A stretch of 64,000 nt of DNA from Paenibacillus kyungheensis (GCF_028606985.1 NZ_CP117416.1:4465001-4529000), one strand, 5' to 3'; numbered from the stretch's first letter, positions 1 through 9,942 are shown. The notes: generated from the sequence alone by a model not told the origin. Made by a program: numbers and translations.

Positions 1-198
1 GGTTAGCGCATCGCCATCTTCATCAAATCCTGTCACATATCCATCTCCTGAATAACCCGTTACGGTAGAAGCTTCATCGATTCCCTGCAATAATCCATTC
101 TCTGCTTCATAGATTTCTGCTTTTCCCTTTGCTGATGATAATGGAATTAGAGAAACAAACATGATAATAACCATCAAGACAATGCCTGTTTTTTTCAC
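1..198 (-). CDS. Secreted protein with N-terminal CBM35-like module (5' part only)
   Basis: The first 66 codons of a gene that runs off the left edge. A GTG start at 198 has a GAGGAAG ribosome binding site just upstream. The first 23 residues form a signal peptide (MKKTGIVL, then a hydrophobic core ending in PLSSA). The mature protein opens with EIYEAENGLLQG and continues with GYSGDGYVTGFD and GDAL, which is the start of a carbohydrate-binding module of the CBM6/CBM35 type. Such modules usually sit on extracellular glycoside hydrolases or polysaccharide lyases; the catalytic part lies outside the window. A cre-like operator lies about 50 bp upstream, so catabolite repression is likely. With the neighbouring sugar importer and alpha-galactosidase, a galactomannan- or pectin-degrading enzyme is a reasonable guess but is not shown by the sequence. 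Confidence 0.75.
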   Translation of the reverse strand, partial: MKKTGIVLMVIIMFVSLIPLSSAKGKAEIYEAENGLLQGIDEASTVTGYSGDGYVTGFDEDGDALT

Positions 199-250
199 TT
201 AATCTTCCTCACTCTCATTTTTGATTTGGATGTAGTAGAAAGAATCATTT

Positions 251-264
251 TGTAATCGTTTACA
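251..264 (-). promoter_or_regulatory. cre-like operator (CcpA site)
   Basis: Reads TGTAAACGATTACA on the minus strand, a close match to the Bacillus cre consensus (TGWAANCGNTNWCA) with 5-bp arms in perfect dyad. It lies 53 bp upstream of the CBM35 gene, where CcpA would repress during growth on preferred sugars. CcpA control is inferred from the motif. Confidence 0.6.
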
Positions 265-276
265 ATAAAGTGATGA

Positions 277-321
277 AAATGGACGGCTTGTATAATCGAA
301 TATTGAACAAGCCGTCCATTT
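277..321 (-). terminator. Intrinsic terminator of the sugar ABC operon
   Basis: Perfect 15-bp inverted repeat (277-291 with 307-321, core ATGGACGGCTTGT) with a 15-nt loop. On the minus strand the stem is followed by TTTTC. It lies 57 bp past the stop of the solute-binding lipoprotein gene and separates it from the CBM35 gene. Confidence 0.8.
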
Positions 322-377
322 AACTTATATCTAGCTATACATCTTTTTGAGAAAAATCACTTACTCTATTATGCTAA

Positions 378-2072
378 TCATTGTGTTGACCATAACTTAA
401 TACGATCCTGAATATGCTGTGTATATATTTTTTCCATTTCTTGAACGCCATCTTTTTCTAATTCCGCCATGTAGGCATCCCAAATTCGGTCAAAATCTTC
501 CGGTTTGGACATCACAGCTTCCGGGATATACTTCCATGTAATATCTTTCATCTTCGCTCCCAAAATCATAGATGGATCATCATTAGGAAGCGATATAGTG
601 TAAGCTGCTCCATAAGCTCGTGGCTGGAAGTCTTCTTCGGTTGGAAAAAGATCTTTCCAGTGTTTAGCTTTGTATGCTTTGAGTGTCTCTTTCTCAGCAT
701 TACTGTAATTGAGACTTAGTAATTCTGGATAATTGCGAGTAAAATAGTTGCCTGTCGAATCTTTAATCCCATCTCCATAATGAACCATCATATTCCAGTA
801 CAGACCAAGACCCGCTTCTTTCTGAAATGCAGCACTATCGTTATTAGCTCTCTCCTGCACTTCTGGTATAAATGAGCGTTTGCCGTTTTTGACAGTATAA
901 TGCTTGCCTTCAATTCCCCAGTTATTTAGAACCTGACCTTCTTCTGAAGCTAAAAAGTCAAGAAACTTGATTGCACGTACTGGATCTTTGCATGTACTGG
1001 AGATCGAAATACCATAACCACCATCAAATCCGGCTAGCCAGAAACTGGTATCTTTATACTCCTTGCTCATAGTAACAGGATAATGACCATATGTTTGGTC
1101 AAACTTACTTGCTGCTCTAAGCGCATTTTGGCCATCTCCATAATCCCATTCCGGATCAGCAAGACCCAGAATTCGTCCTGAAGCCACTTTAGCTTTGAAT
1201 TGATCCGTTTTTTGAACAAAACTTTCTGGATCTAATAACCCGATCGCATTCATATGGTTCAACCAGCGAAAAAATTCCTTTTCTTCCGGACGACGAAAAT
1301 GATAGGTGGCTTGATGTGTTTTCTGATCGATATAATATTCTCCGTCATCAGGGCCTCCAGTTGTCTGGAATCCAAGATTGGTTACCTGATACATATGCCA
1401 ATCATCCGCATTCAGTGACATTCCGATATGCTTATTACCGTTCTCATCTACAGGATGCTTGGATAAATAAGACTGGATCACTTTTTCATAATCCTGTACC
1501 GTACGGATTTCAGGATACCCTGCTTCCTTAACAACACGATGCTGTAGTTCAAATCCTGCGTCTGCTCTGATTTTTTTCTCATCTACAGCTGACCAGGTAG
1601 GAACAGCATAGATTGCTTGATCATCCAGACTGTATTTGGTGCGAACGATTTTGTCTCCTAGCATTTTTTTGATATTGGGTGCATGCTCATTGATCAGATC
1701 GGTAAGATCGAGAATAGCTCCTGCATCGACCAGTTTGCCCACATCTGCTTTAGCTGCGATCAAATCTGGATAATTACCAGTTGCTGCGATTAATGAGAGC
1801 TTTTGAACTGGATCGCCTACAGCAAATTCTGCGCTTAAGGTAACACCGGTTTTCGCCTTGATTACTTTGCCGACTTCATCGTTCATATTATTCCAATTGG
1901 TACTGGAATCTTCAGAAAAATAAGTAAAGGTGATTGGTTGTTTTCCATCTCCGCTATCAGGTAGATGATCTCCAGACGAATCTGTAGCGAAAGGATTGCT
2001 ACATCCTACAAGCGCTGTGATCATGACCAGCGACAGTGCAGAAGCTACTATTTTTTTGTTGCCTGACTTCAT
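378..2072 (-). CDS. Extracellular solute-binding lipoprotein (LipO/YtcQ type) of a sugar ABC importer
   Basis: Captures an oligosaccharide outside the cell and delivers it to the two permeases encoded just upstream. The ATG at 2072 is preferred over an in-frame start ten codons earlier because AAGGAGG lies 7 nt before it. The 564-residue product begins with a lysine-containing signal peptide and the lipobox LVGC, so the mature protein is anchored by a lipidated cysteine near residue 24. The remainder is a family 1 extracellular solute-binding fold of the long (about 550-residue) type that accompanies LplB/LplC permeases in Paenibacillus. It is the last gene of yesM-yesN-lplB-lplC-lipO and is followed by a strong terminator. 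No ATPase is encoded nearby; a shared MsmX-type ATPase elsewhere would be expected. The substrate is not readable from sequence; the GH36 neighbour suggests a galactosylated oligosaccharide. Confidence 0.88.
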   Translation of the reverse strand: MKSGNKKIVASALSLVMITALVGCSNPFATDSSGDHLPDSGDGKQPITFTYFSEDSSTNWNNMNDEVGKVIKAKTGVTLSAEFAVGDPVQKLSLIAATGNYPDLIAAKADVGKLVDAGAILDLTDLINEHAPNIKKMLGDKIVRTKYSLDDQAIYAVPTWSAVDEKKIRADAGFELQHRVVKEAGYPEIRTVQDYEKVIQSYLSKHPVDENGNKHIGMSLNADDWHMYQVTNLGFQTTGGPDDGEYYIDQKTHQATYHFRRPEEKEFFRWLNHMNAIGLLDPESFVQKTDQFKAKVASGRILGLADPEWDYGDGQNALRAASKFDQTYGHYPVTMSKEYKDTSFWLAGFDGGYGISISSTCKDPVRAIKFLDFLASEEGQVLNNWGIEGKHYTVKNGKRSFIPEVQERANNDSAAFQKEAGLGLYWNMMVHYGDGIKDSTGNYFTRNYPELLSLNYSNAEKETLKAYKAKHWKDLFPTEEDFQPRAYGAAYTISLPNDDPSMILGAKMKDITWKYIPEAVMSKPEDFDRIWDAYMAELEKDGVQEMEKIYTQHIQDRIKLWSTQ

Positions 2073-2136
2073 GAAGCTTCCTCCTTCATTATGATAAATC
2101 ATAGATCTGAGACTATATCAGTCAGATATAAATGGT

Positions 2137-3075
2137 TTAACTTTTAACAGCTCCAAGCGTCATTCCTTTTACAAAATATTTCTGCAAGAAAGGATAAACA
2201 ATCAGAATAGGTACAGTTACGATGATAGTAATTGCCATTTTGACAGACTCGGGTGATACCTGTGCCATCCGTTCAGCCATATTGGAAGCATCCTGAGAAT
2301 TGGTTGCACTGGTTGTCGTACTCTGTAAAATCTTCATTAATTCATACTGTAGAGTAGTCAACGTTTCATTAGACCCGTTAAACAAATACGTATCAAACCA
2401 AGAATTCCATTGTCCTACTGCCAAAAAGAGCGCTACAGTTGCCAGTGCTGGTTTGCAAAGTGGAAGAATAACACGCCAGTAGATGACAAAGTCATTGGCT
2501 CCATCCAGTTTGGCAGATTCCTGTAGAGCGTAAGGCAACCCATCTATAAAAGAACGAATAACAAAAATATTAAATGCACTAACTAGACCCGGTAAAACAT
2601 ATACCGCAAACGTATTAATCAAATGCAGATCCTTCATCAGAATAAATCCGGGGATCATTCCACCTGATACATACATAGTGATTGCTAAAAACATGGATAT
2701 CCATCTTCTTCCTCCAAAATCGTTACGGGCAAGTACAAACGCCAGCATCGATCCACTTAACAACCCCAATACGGTTCCGATAACTGTTCGCAACACAGAG
2801 TTTTGAAATCCAGTAATCAAACCTTTGTACGTAAAAATCAAATCGTAATTTTTCAATGTAAATTCTCTTGGCCAGATTGTGATTCCCCCTCTGACGGTAT
2901 CAACCGAATCATTCAGAGAAATGGCCAGTACATTAAGAAATGGATATAGTGTTAGCACAGTTACCAGAATCATGGATACATAAACGATCACTTCCAAAAT
3001 GCGATCCTGTATTGATTTGGTATGTAGTTTATTTTTAGAACGGCTAGCCGATGTCGTACTGTTGGCAGTTCCCAT
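2137..3075 (-). CDS. Carbohydrate ABC transporter permease, LplC/YtcP type
   Basis: Inner-membrane subunit of the sugar importer, 312 residues. The ATG at 3075 (MGTANSTTSAS) has AAGGAGG 6 nt upstream; the longer reading frame would overlap the preceding gene and lacks a site. Six membrane segments are visible, the first near residues 30-55 (VIVYVSMILVTVLTLYPFLN). The EAA loop that contacts the ATPase is recognisable at ALQESAKLDGANDFVIYWR, followed by LPLCKPALATVALF. The C-terminus FVKGMTLGAVKS is typical of the LplC/YtcP branch. The start is only 11 bp from the stop of the LplB-type partner, so the two are co-translated in one operon with the downstream lipoprotein. Confidence 0.9.
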   Translation of the reverse strand: MGTANSTTSASRSKNKLHTKSIQDRILEVIVYVSMILVTVLTLYPFLNVLAISLNDSVDTVRGGITIWPREFTLKNYDLIFTYKGLITGFQNSVLRTVIGTVLGLLSGSMLAFVLARNDFGGRRWISMFLAITMYVSGGMIPGFILMKDLHLINTFAVYVLPGLVSAFNIFVIRSFIDGLPYALQESAKLDGANDFVIYWRVILPLCKPALATVALFLAVGQWNSWFDTYLFNGSNETLTTLQYELMKILQSTTTSATNSQDASNMAERMAQVSPESVKMAITIIVTVPILIVYPFLQKYFVKGMTLGAVKS

Positions 3076-3085
3076 TTCTTCCTCC

Positions 3086-4051
3086 TTACATAATGCTTTC
3101 TTTAGTAACACGTTTAAAAATGCCATTCGCTGCAAACAACAAGAACAGACTAATCACCGAGTTAAAAATATTGATCGCTGTACCGAATGAGTAGCGACCC
3201 ATGGACAGTCCATAATTAAGCGCATACAAATCAAGAACTTCAGAATAATCAATGACCATATGATTACCTAGCAGAAATTGCTTTTCAAAGCCATTACCTA
3301 GCAGGTGACCAATAGACATAATGAGAAGCACAATAATGGTTGGTCGGATGCCCGGTAGTGTAATATGCCACATTTGTTTTAGGCGGCTGGCACCATCTAC
3401 TCGTGCAGCTTCATATAGTTCGGGACCAATGCTTGAAATAGCAGCTAGATAAATGATGGCGTTCCAGCCCGTTTCTTTCCAAATATCTGCACTGGTGACG
3501 ATATACCAAAACCAATGTCCTTGAGACATAAACGGAATCGGCTGATCGACCAGATTGAGACCTAGCAATATACTGTTTACAACACCACCATCTGTGGACA
3601 GCATTTTGGTAACAATCCCTGCTGCAACTACCCATGATACAAAGTGAGGCAGATAAGATACGGTCTGTACAAATCGCTTCATTACCCCAATGCGGACTTC
3701 ATTAAGTATTAAGGCAAAAATAACTGGCACTACAAATCCTGCCACCAGCCCCATAAAACTCATTGCCAGTGTGTTACGAAGAACCTGATAGAAGTGGTCA
3801 TCTTGAAACAAAGTGCGAAAGTGTTCCAAACCTACCCACTTCTGTTCAAAAAAACCTAACCCTGGTCTATATTTTTGAAAAGCCATCGTCCAACCCCACA
3901 AAGGAAAATACTGAAACACAAACACCCAAAGTACAAATGGAATAGACATGTAGTACAAATATCTTTGATTATGCCATTCTTTCCATTTACCTTTTCTGAT
4001 TGGGCTTGCTTTTTTGTATACGCTTTCCTTTTCTAATATCCGTTTGCTCAT
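3086..4051 (-). CDS. Carbohydrate ABC transporter permease, LplB type
   Basis: First permease of the importer, 321 residues, with GAGGAGG before the ATG at 4051. The N-terminal region is cytoplasmic and basic, followed by six membrane segments starting with YLYYMSIPFVLWVFVFQYFP. The EAA motif reads ELYEAARVDGASRLKQMWH followed by ITLPGIRP, as in LplB and PutB-like permeases. The tail YSFGTAINIFNSVISLFLLF is characteristic of this branch. It forms a heterodimer with the LplC-type protein. The gap to the upstream response-regulator gene is 77 bp with no clear terminator, so regulator and transporter are probably co-transcribed. Confidence 0.9.
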   Translation of the reverse strand: MSKRILEKESVYKKASPIRKGKWKEWHNQRYLYYMSIPFVLWVFVFQYFPLWGWTMAFQKYRPGLGFFEQKWVGLEHFRTLFQDDHFYQVLRNTLAMSFMGLVAGFVVPVIFALILNEVRIGVMKRFVQTVSYLPHFVSWVVAAGIVTKMLSTDGGVVNSILLGLNLVDQPIPFMSQGHWFWYIVTSADIWKETGWNAIIYLAAISSIGPELYEAARVDGASRLKQMWHITLPGIRPTIIVLLIMSIGHLLGNGFEKQFLLGNHMVIDYSEVLDLYALNYGLSMGRYSFGTAINIFNSVISLFLLFAANGIFKRVTKESIM

Positions 4052-4128
4052 ATTCCCCCTCCTCTCTGACTTTTATCTTAAATCAGAGAACAGCAAGCCG
4101 ACATACAACGAATTTCGGTGAAAATCAT

Positions 4129-5682
4129 CTACAAATTATGGATTTTAAAATCCGAAGGTGAGCATCCTTCATACTTTTTGAATTTGCTATAAAAATAATT
4201 AACACTTGTATAGCCGACCTTTTCCGAGACTTCATAGACTCTCATTCCTTGATTTAATAATTCCTTGGCTTTTTGAATGCGGATTCTGTCTAGATAAGTA
4301 TTAAAGTATTCCCCTGTTTTATTCTTGAAGATCTGACCCAAATGAGCTGTACTGTAATTCAGTGTTCCTGCCAGTGTCTCCAACTTCAGCGGGTCACTGT
4401 AATGATTATGAATAATGCTAATCATCATTTTTAATTCTTTTTCTTTACCTTCTGGTGCTGTATCTTTGGCAAGCATCGTCAGAAAAGAGTGGATTTCTGC
4501 TAAAAGGTCAGTCAGATACTCATATGCAAAAATTCCTTTTAAAAAATGCGAAATCTTCTCTGTCTCTTTCCAGTGTGTATAGGAATGTATGTTCAATTTG
4601 TGTAGCACTGCATGGCATAGATAGAAAAAAGATTCTTTAATATGGGTTTCGTCATACTTTTGAGCAAGAAAAAAAGAAAAAGCTTGCTCCAATAGCGGTC
4701 GGATCATCTTATGATTGCCTGTGTCCAAACTGTAATATAAGCGCAGAGTAAACTCTCCCATCATTTCGTCCGGAATGTTTTCCCTTGTATCCATAGCATT
4801 CGGTACCAGACAATTTACAGACCTCACTCTTACTGATTCTTCTTTTTCATGAAAAAATGCCTGTTTTAAAGCAGATTCAGCTTCTGCAAAAGACATATGT
4901 ATCTTCTCGGGTGTTGATACAGCTCCACCTGTGGCAGCAATAAATTCACTGCTCCCGAGTGTCTGTTTAAGCCATTGATAATATTTCTGGCGAGACTTTG
5001 TACCACGTAGCGGTTGATTGAGAAATATAACGATATAGGATGAAAAGACAGTAACTACTCCCTTACCGTCATATTCTAGACATGGCTTTAACTTATTTAG
5101 GAATGTATGTAATTTATCCGAAAAATCCACATTGGCATTTTGTGGACGTACAATAACAATCTCGTAACTCTCCCAAAACATTCCGGCATCCTCTGCTATA
5201 TTTCGCAAAACTATAGAATCTTCTGTATGTTGCGGAACAAGCAAACGCTGAAGCAGCCAAGTCTGATCTGCCTTTGTTATTTGTTCCTGTTCTTTCTGAC
5301 GTTGTTCCTGCTCTATCTGTTCACGAATGCATTCCAGCGTATGGGTCATCTCCTGAATATCTACTGGCTTGAGAAGATAACCATCAACACCGTATTTGAT
5401 CGCCTGTTTGGCATACTCAAAATCGGCATAGCCACTCAAGATGATAACGTGTAGACGATATCCCTCTGAAGATACAGCTTGAAGTAACTGTAGCCCATCC
5501 ATAAGTGGCATTCGAATATCAACAAGTGCAATATCCGGCTGCTTTTCAGCAATGATACTAAGTGCTTCTTCTCCATTGGCCGCTACTGCAATCACTTCAA
5601 AGCCTAATTTCTTCCATGGAATTAATGTTTGAAGTCCCTGTCGCAACTTCGGTTCATCATCTACAATAAGAACTTTAATCAA
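4129..5682 (-). CDS. YesN-type response regulator with AraC DNA-binding domain
   Basis: Cytoplasmic transcription regulator of a YesM/YesN two-component pair, about 517 residues. The receiver domain covers roughly residues 1-120, with acidic pocket VDDE (8-10), phospho-acceptor D55 in LVDIRMP, and the conserved lysine in YLLKPVD. A helical linker follows, and two AraC-type helix-turn-helix motifs occupy the last 100 residues (LETLAGTLNYSTAHLGQIFK and VSEKVGYTSVNYFYSKFKK). I chose the TTG at 5682 because GGAGG lies 8 nt upstream; an ATG two codons earlier (5688) is only 2 nt from that site. The start overlaps the kinase stop, indicating translational coupling. It presumably activates the downstream importer operon in response to a sugar sensed by the kinase. 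Confidence 0.88.
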   Translation of the reverse strand: MIKVLIVDDEPKLRQGLQTLIPWKKLGFEVIAVAANGEEALSIIAEKQPDIALVDIRMPLMDGLQLLQAVSSEGYRLHVIILSGYADFEYAKQAIKYGVDGYLLKPVDIQEMTHTLECIREQIEQEQRQKEQEQITKADQTWLLQRLLVPQHTEDSIVLRNIAEDAGMFWESYEIVIVRPQNANVDFSDKLHTFLNKLKPCLEYDGKGVVTVFSSYIVIFLNQPLRGTKSRQKYYQWLKQTLGSSEFIAATGGAVSTPEKIHMSFAEAESALKQAFFHEKEESVRVRSVNCLVPNAMDTRENIPDEMMGEFTLRLYYSLDTGNHKMIRPLLEQAFSFFLAQKYDETHIKESFFYLCHAVLHKLNIHSYTHWKETEKISHFLKGIFAYEYLTDLLAEIHSFLTMLAKDTAPEGKEKELKMMISIIHNHYSDPLKLETLAGTLNYSTAHLGQIFKNKTGEYFNTYLDRIRIQKAKELLNQGMRVYEVSEKVGYTSVNYFYSKFKKYEGCSPSDFKIHNL

Positions 5683-7459
5683 TATCATCGCCTCCCGGTA
5701 CAATAAATGTGATAGTCGTTCCGCTTCCGTAGCTACTCTCAATATGCAAAATGCTTGCTTGACCATACAACAACACAAGCCGATCATTTACATTACGAAG
5801 ACCAATCCGCTGTTCTTTTGAATCATTGGCCGGAGAAGCAAGCTCTTGTTGTACACTTTCCAGTCGCTCGGCTGAAAAGCCGGTACCATTATCGCTCACC
5901 TGAATTTGAGCTCCTCCTATGATCTGCGTGACCTCTACTCTAATCTGTCCACCTTCTGCACGATGATCCAAACCATGAATAATCGCATTTTCCACTAATG
6001 GCTGAATAATTAAGGGAGGCACACGGATCTTTTGGATTTCGGGTTCTATCGTTAGCTGATACTGCAAACGATCTTCATATCTGAACTTTTGAATATCTAA
6101 ATAACCTTGAACATACTTCAGTTCTGTTTCCAGCAAGATCATATCGCTATTGGTCTCAAGACTACTACGCAACAACGTACTGAGTAACCATACGACTTGG
6201 GCAATATCATCCTGCTGACGAATATGGGCTTCCATCCGAATCGACTCCAGCGCATTGAATAGAAAGTGAGGATTAATCTGACTTGCTAGCATTTTAAATT
6301 TCATTTCATTTTGTCTTTGTTCTATCAGGCTTTTCTCTCGATTGGTTGTCTGGACTTCATGAAATAATCTATCAATGTCTTTCACCAGTGCATTGAACTG
6401 GCGAGACAGCACTCCGATTTCATCATTGCCATCTATATGTAAAAAGGTTTCCCACGAACCAGAACGAACATTTTCTACATGATGGCTGAGTCGTTGTAGT
6501 CTTCTGGAAAGTAATAAAGCAGAAGCATACGTAAGAAAAGTGGCAACAATTAGACTCGAGGCAATCACTATAGCTCCAAGAAAGATCACATGATTGGCAT
6601 CACGAGTAATCTCAGCAATTGAAAAAACGGAGATCATCCGCAGACTATTCCAGCTATCATTCGGTTGTAAGGTAGCGACTACAACTTTGGAGTCTTTTCC
6701 ATCGAGTGATATATTATAACTGCCCTCAGCAAGACTCAAAATATCGCTACTATTATACAGAGTCGATGCTTCTCGTTCCGATCCTTTTATAGAATTAGAA
6801 GCAACCAGTTGATTCTCACTGTCCACGATAAATGTAGGAAAAGACTCTTGTTCCAGAATGGCACTTAATCGTTGTTTGTTTACATTAATCACCATTACTC
6901 CTTTTTGCTCTGAAGCGGCTAAGGGAAATGAGCGAATCAAACTTAATTCCATAGCATTTGTTCGTTCATCTTGGATCATATTCCAACCTACCACTCCTTT
7001 TTGTGCTATTGCTTGTTGATACCAGATCTGATCCAGTAACTTTTGAGTCGGCTGCATAAATTCCCAGTTATTCAGTGCTCCCGGATTGATCGCATATATT
7101 CGAATGCCAGAAATCTCTTTATAGAGCTGTATATATTCTCGAATATTCGTGTAATTGTGATATTGCTGAATGACTTCGGTATAACTGTTGTACGTCTGAC
7201 TGGCTGTTTTTTTCATCTGATTATCATTCATAAGCCGATTCGAAATATCTAATGGAACTTTGATTAATTCTGCGGTACGCTTTTGAACACGATCCACATT
7301 ATTGGATACCTGCACCAAAGTACTTTGCACTACAACTTCACGCAATCTTGCAGTCAAAAAAAGACCGCATAATAGTAGAGGAATGCCTGCTGCTGTTATA
7401 AACGTAATAGCTAACTTCTTTCTTATTTTCATATCATTCATTATTCGAACGAAAAACAT
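5675..7459 (-). CDS. YesM-type sensor histidine kinase
   Basis: Membrane sensor of the pair with the YesN regulator, 594 residues. GGAGG lies 7 nt before the ATG. One membrane helix is near residues 15-35, an extracellular sensing region of about 250 residues follows, and a second helix (VIFLGAIVIASSLIVATFL) leads into a HAMP linker. The His_kinase domain has the phospho-acceptor in SQINPHFLFNALESI, near residue 400. The ATPase domain follows with PLVENAIIHGLDH (N box) and VSDNGTGFS (G box). This arrangement is the LytS/YesM branch, usually tied to extracellular oligosaccharide sensing and LplBC-type importers. The gene begins only about 40 bp after the terminator of the alpha-galactosidase gene, leaving little room for its own promoter. 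Confidence 0.9.
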   Translation of the reverse strand: MFFVRIMNDMKIRKKLAITFITAAGIPLLLCGLFLTARLREVVVQSTLVQVSNNVDRVQKRTAELIKVPLDISNRLMNDNQMKKTASQTYNSYTEVIQQYHNYTNIREYIQLYKEISGIRIYAINPGALNNWEFMQPTQKLLDQIWYQQAIAQKGVVGWNMIQDERTNAMELSLIRSFPLAASEQKGVMVINVNKQRLSAILEQESFPTFIVDSENQLVASNSIKGSEREASTLYNSSDILSLAEGSYNISLDGKDSKVVVATLQPNDSWNSLRMISVFSIAEITRDANHVIFLGAIVIASSLIVATFLTYASALLLSRRLQRLSHHVENVRSGSWETFLHIDGNDEIGVLSRQFNALVKDIDRLFHEVQTTNREKSLIEQRQNEMKFKMLASQINPHFLFNALESIRMEAHIRQQDDIAQVVWLLSTLLRSSLETNSDMILLETELKYVQGYLDIQKFRYEDRLQYQLTIEPEIQKIRVPPLIIQPLVENAIIHGLDHRAEGGQIRVEVTQIIGGAQIQVSDNGTGFSAERLESVQQELASPANDSKEQRIGLRNVNDRLVLLYGQASILHIESSYGSGTTITFIVPGGDDID

Positions 7460-7497
7460 GATTTAACCTCCAGTAACCAGCCTGCTTTATATTTAAA

Positions 7498-7524
7498 AAA
7501 GCCCCTTCTACAAAAAGGGGCTTT
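7498..7524 (-). terminator. Intrinsic terminator after the alpha-galactosidase gene
   Basis: Perfect 10-bp stem (AAAGCCCCTT at 7498-7507 with AAGGGGCTTT at 7515-7524) and a 7-nt loop. On the minus strand the stem runs into TTTTTTAAAT. It lies 22 bp past the GH36 stop, separating that gene from the yesM operon unless read-through occurs. Confidence 0.8.
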
Positions 7525-7545
7525 CTGTTTTGGATCAATTCTTGC

Positions 7546-9729
7546 TTATTCAAGCACCCTATCTATGGCTCGAAGTGTGAAAGAGCGACTCTGATAGTCT
7601 TTGGACTCGTAATGAAGAGCCAAACCGAGCTGTATCAATTGGTCTCCTCCATATATAATACTTTCTTCATTGATATCAGATTTCACTTCATATTCCAGTT
7701 CTGGATTCAGTCCATCCAACCGCAGAATTTGTTGAGGTCCGTTAGATATTGCCATAACCTGAAAAGCATAGACGAGAGCTTGCATTTTATCTTCCGAGAC
7801 GAACATCCACCCAGATTGGTTCCCTGTAAATGGACTCTTCAATCGATATAAATCTCCCTCTTGCACCAGATTGCGAATCTCTTTGTAGTTGGCAACCTGC
7901 CGCTGAACGATATTCTTTTCTTCATCAGTAAATGCTGTGAGATCCAGTTCATACCCGAAATTGCCAGACATAGCGACACTACCTCGAAAATCAAGTGGTG
8001 TACTGCGTCCGACCTGATGATTGGGTACAGCTGATACATGTGCACCGATCGCACTCACTGGATAAACAAGACTGGTGCCATATTGAATCTTGAGTCGTTC
8101 TACCGCATCAGTATTATCGCTAGTCCACGTTTGCGGCATATAATAGAGCATTCCGGGATCAAAACGTCCACCTCCACTAGCGCAACTTTCAAACAATATG
8201 TTCGGGAACTGTACCGTTATCCGCTCTAGTAGCTCATATAATCCAAGTACATAACGATGCGCAGTCTCAGCTTGTCGCTCTGGTGGCAATGTTGCCGATC
8301 CCATCTCTGTCAAAGCCCGATTCATGTCCCATTTCACATAAGAGATTGGAACCGTAGAGAAAATCGTAGAGAGTGAATTATAAATATAATCTCGTACTTC
8401 CGGGCGTGTATAATCCAGTACCAATTGCCATCTCGCTTCACTACGTCTTCTTCCCGGAACATGCAGGCACCAGTCAGGATGTTCACGATACAGCTCGCTT
8501 TCCGGCGAAATCATTTCTGGCTCGAACCAGAGTCCAAATTGTAGACCTGTTTCACGAATACGCTGCGCTACATCAGCTAGCCCTTCAGGTAGTTTGCGAC
8601 GATCCTCGTACCAATCCCCCAAAGACGAGTTATCAGCGTCACGTCTACCAAACCAACCGTCATCTAGCACAAATAACTCAATACCGAGTCTAGCCCCCTC
8701 CTCCGCAATGGAGACTAGCTTTTCGGCATTGAAATCAAAATAGGTCGCTTCCCAGTTGTTGACCAGAATTGGTCGTTCCCGATCACGGTATGTTCCCCGA
8801 CATAATCGACTGCGGTACAGACGATGGTAGATCCGCGACATTTCTCCAATTCCTTGGTTGGAATATACCATCACTGTTTCAGGAGTCTGAAAATCTTCTC
8901 CGGCATTTAGCTGCCATCCAAAATCAAACGAATTTACTCCAATACCTAACCTTGTAGAGCCAAACGAATCGACTTCTGCAACGGCTTCAAATCCCCCGCT
9001 GTACACCAGACTGAAACCAAAAGCTTCACCATGATTCTCTGTCGTCTCCGGGGTGACAAGCGCAGCAAACGGATTAAACTGATGGCTGCTCATCCCACGC
9101 TTGCTGTCGATTCGAATTTCGCCTTGCCGAAGCGATCTTCTCTGTATATTGCCTTCCCTTGCCCATGCACCCGATAAGTAAATCATCTCCAGTTCATCCT
9201 GACCATACATATCTACACTTGCACTCAAAGCACGACGAAGTCGCAGTGTCTCCTTTCCTTCATTGATGAAGCGTGCAGCACGTATGATTGCATTTCGCTG
9301 TTCAAAAATAGTGTACTGTAACACAACTGTAAGACCCGAATACTGATCTTTCAAAAGAAGTTCTAATGTCTGTGCTTCCGATTCATTCTCCGTATATACT
9401 GCTGGAAGTCCGCTCAGTGATGGTTTTCCTTGGATCAGTCGGTAACTGTCGTACTGAAGCTCAGTGATACGAGTTCCGTCTGCTAATTCGACCTGATACG
9501 CTGGATTGCGAAAATCTCCACTTCCATACTGTGGGTATTCCTGTGGAAGTCTATCCAACCCTGTTGTCGAAGACGTATGGATAAGCAGGTTCTCCATCAC
9601 TGACCGATGCTTCAATGGCGCTCCCCAGTATACATGCACTGAATATCCATTTACGATTTGGATCATATAACTCATACCGGACGATTGTAGATGAAACAAT
9701 CCAGATTCTTCCTGAACGATTACACTCAT
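7546..9729 (-). CDS. Alpha-galactosidase, glycoside hydrolase family 36
   Basis: Hydrolyses terminal alpha-1,6-galactose from raffinose-family sugars or galactomannan oligosaccharides. The product is 727 residues, close to the usual 720-745 for family GH36, with no signal peptide, so it is intracellular and would act after uptake. Order of domains: N-terminal beta-sandwich, (beta/alpha)8 barrel, C-terminal beta domain. Barrel signatures include LFVLDDGWFGRRDAD, LGDWYEDRRKLPEGL, GLWFEPEMISPES, the nucleophile aspartate in YVKWDMNRAL (about residue 475), FESCASGGGRFD and the acid/base aspartate in TSDNTDAVERLKIQYG (about 545). I chose the ATG at 9729 because AAAGGG lies 8-9 nt upstream; a GTG three codons earlier overlaps that site. 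It is transcribed divergently from an AraC-family regulator, the likely controller. Confidence 0.95.
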   Translation of the reverse strand: MSVIVQEESGLFHLQSSGMSYMIQIVNGYSVHVYWGAPLKHRSVMENLLIHTSSTTGLDRLPQEYPQYGSGDFRNPAYQVELADGTRITELQYDSYRLIQGKPSLSGLPAVYTENESEAQTLELLLKDQYSGLTVVLQYTIFEQRNAIIRAARFINEGKETLRLRRALSASVDMYGQDELEMIYLSGAWAREGNIQRRSLRQGEIRIDSKRGMSSHQFNPFAALVTPETTENHGEAFGFSLVYSGGFEAVAEVDSFGSTRLGIGVNSFDFGWQLNAGEDFQTPETVMVYSNQGIGEMSRIYHRLYRSRLCRGTYRDRERPILVNNWEATYFDFNAEKLVSIAEEGARLGIELFVLDDGWFGRRDADNSSLGDWYEDRRKLPEGLADVAQRIRETGLQFGLWFEPEMISPESELYREHPDWCLHVPGRRRSEARWQLVLDYTRPEVRDYIYNSLSTIFSTVPISYVKWDMNRALTEMGSATLPPERQAETAHRYVLGLYELLERITVQFPNILFESCASGGGRFDPGMLYYMPQTWTSDNTDAVERLKIQYGTSLVYPVSAIGAHVSAVPNHQVGRSTPLDFRGSVAMSGNFGYELDLTAFTDEEKNIVQRQVANYKEIRNLVQEGDLYRLKSPFTGNQSGWMFVSEDKMQALVYAFQVMAISNGPQQILRLDGLNPELEYEVKSDINEESIIYGGDQLIQLGLALHYESKDYQSRSFTLRAIDRVLE

Positions 9730-9942
9730 GACCAACACCCTTTCTTGTTCATTCCATTATGTATATTCATGCTACCTGTAATACCCTCGTTCATAAAATA
9801 TGGATTAATGATTTTCCGGTATGTAACAATGAATATGATTATTCTATAAAAATGTTATATGAAACGGACTATATCGTATATGGCATGATGATTCGAAAAT
9901 ATGTTATTTTGATAGATATTATAAAAATAAGGAGAACCGCTA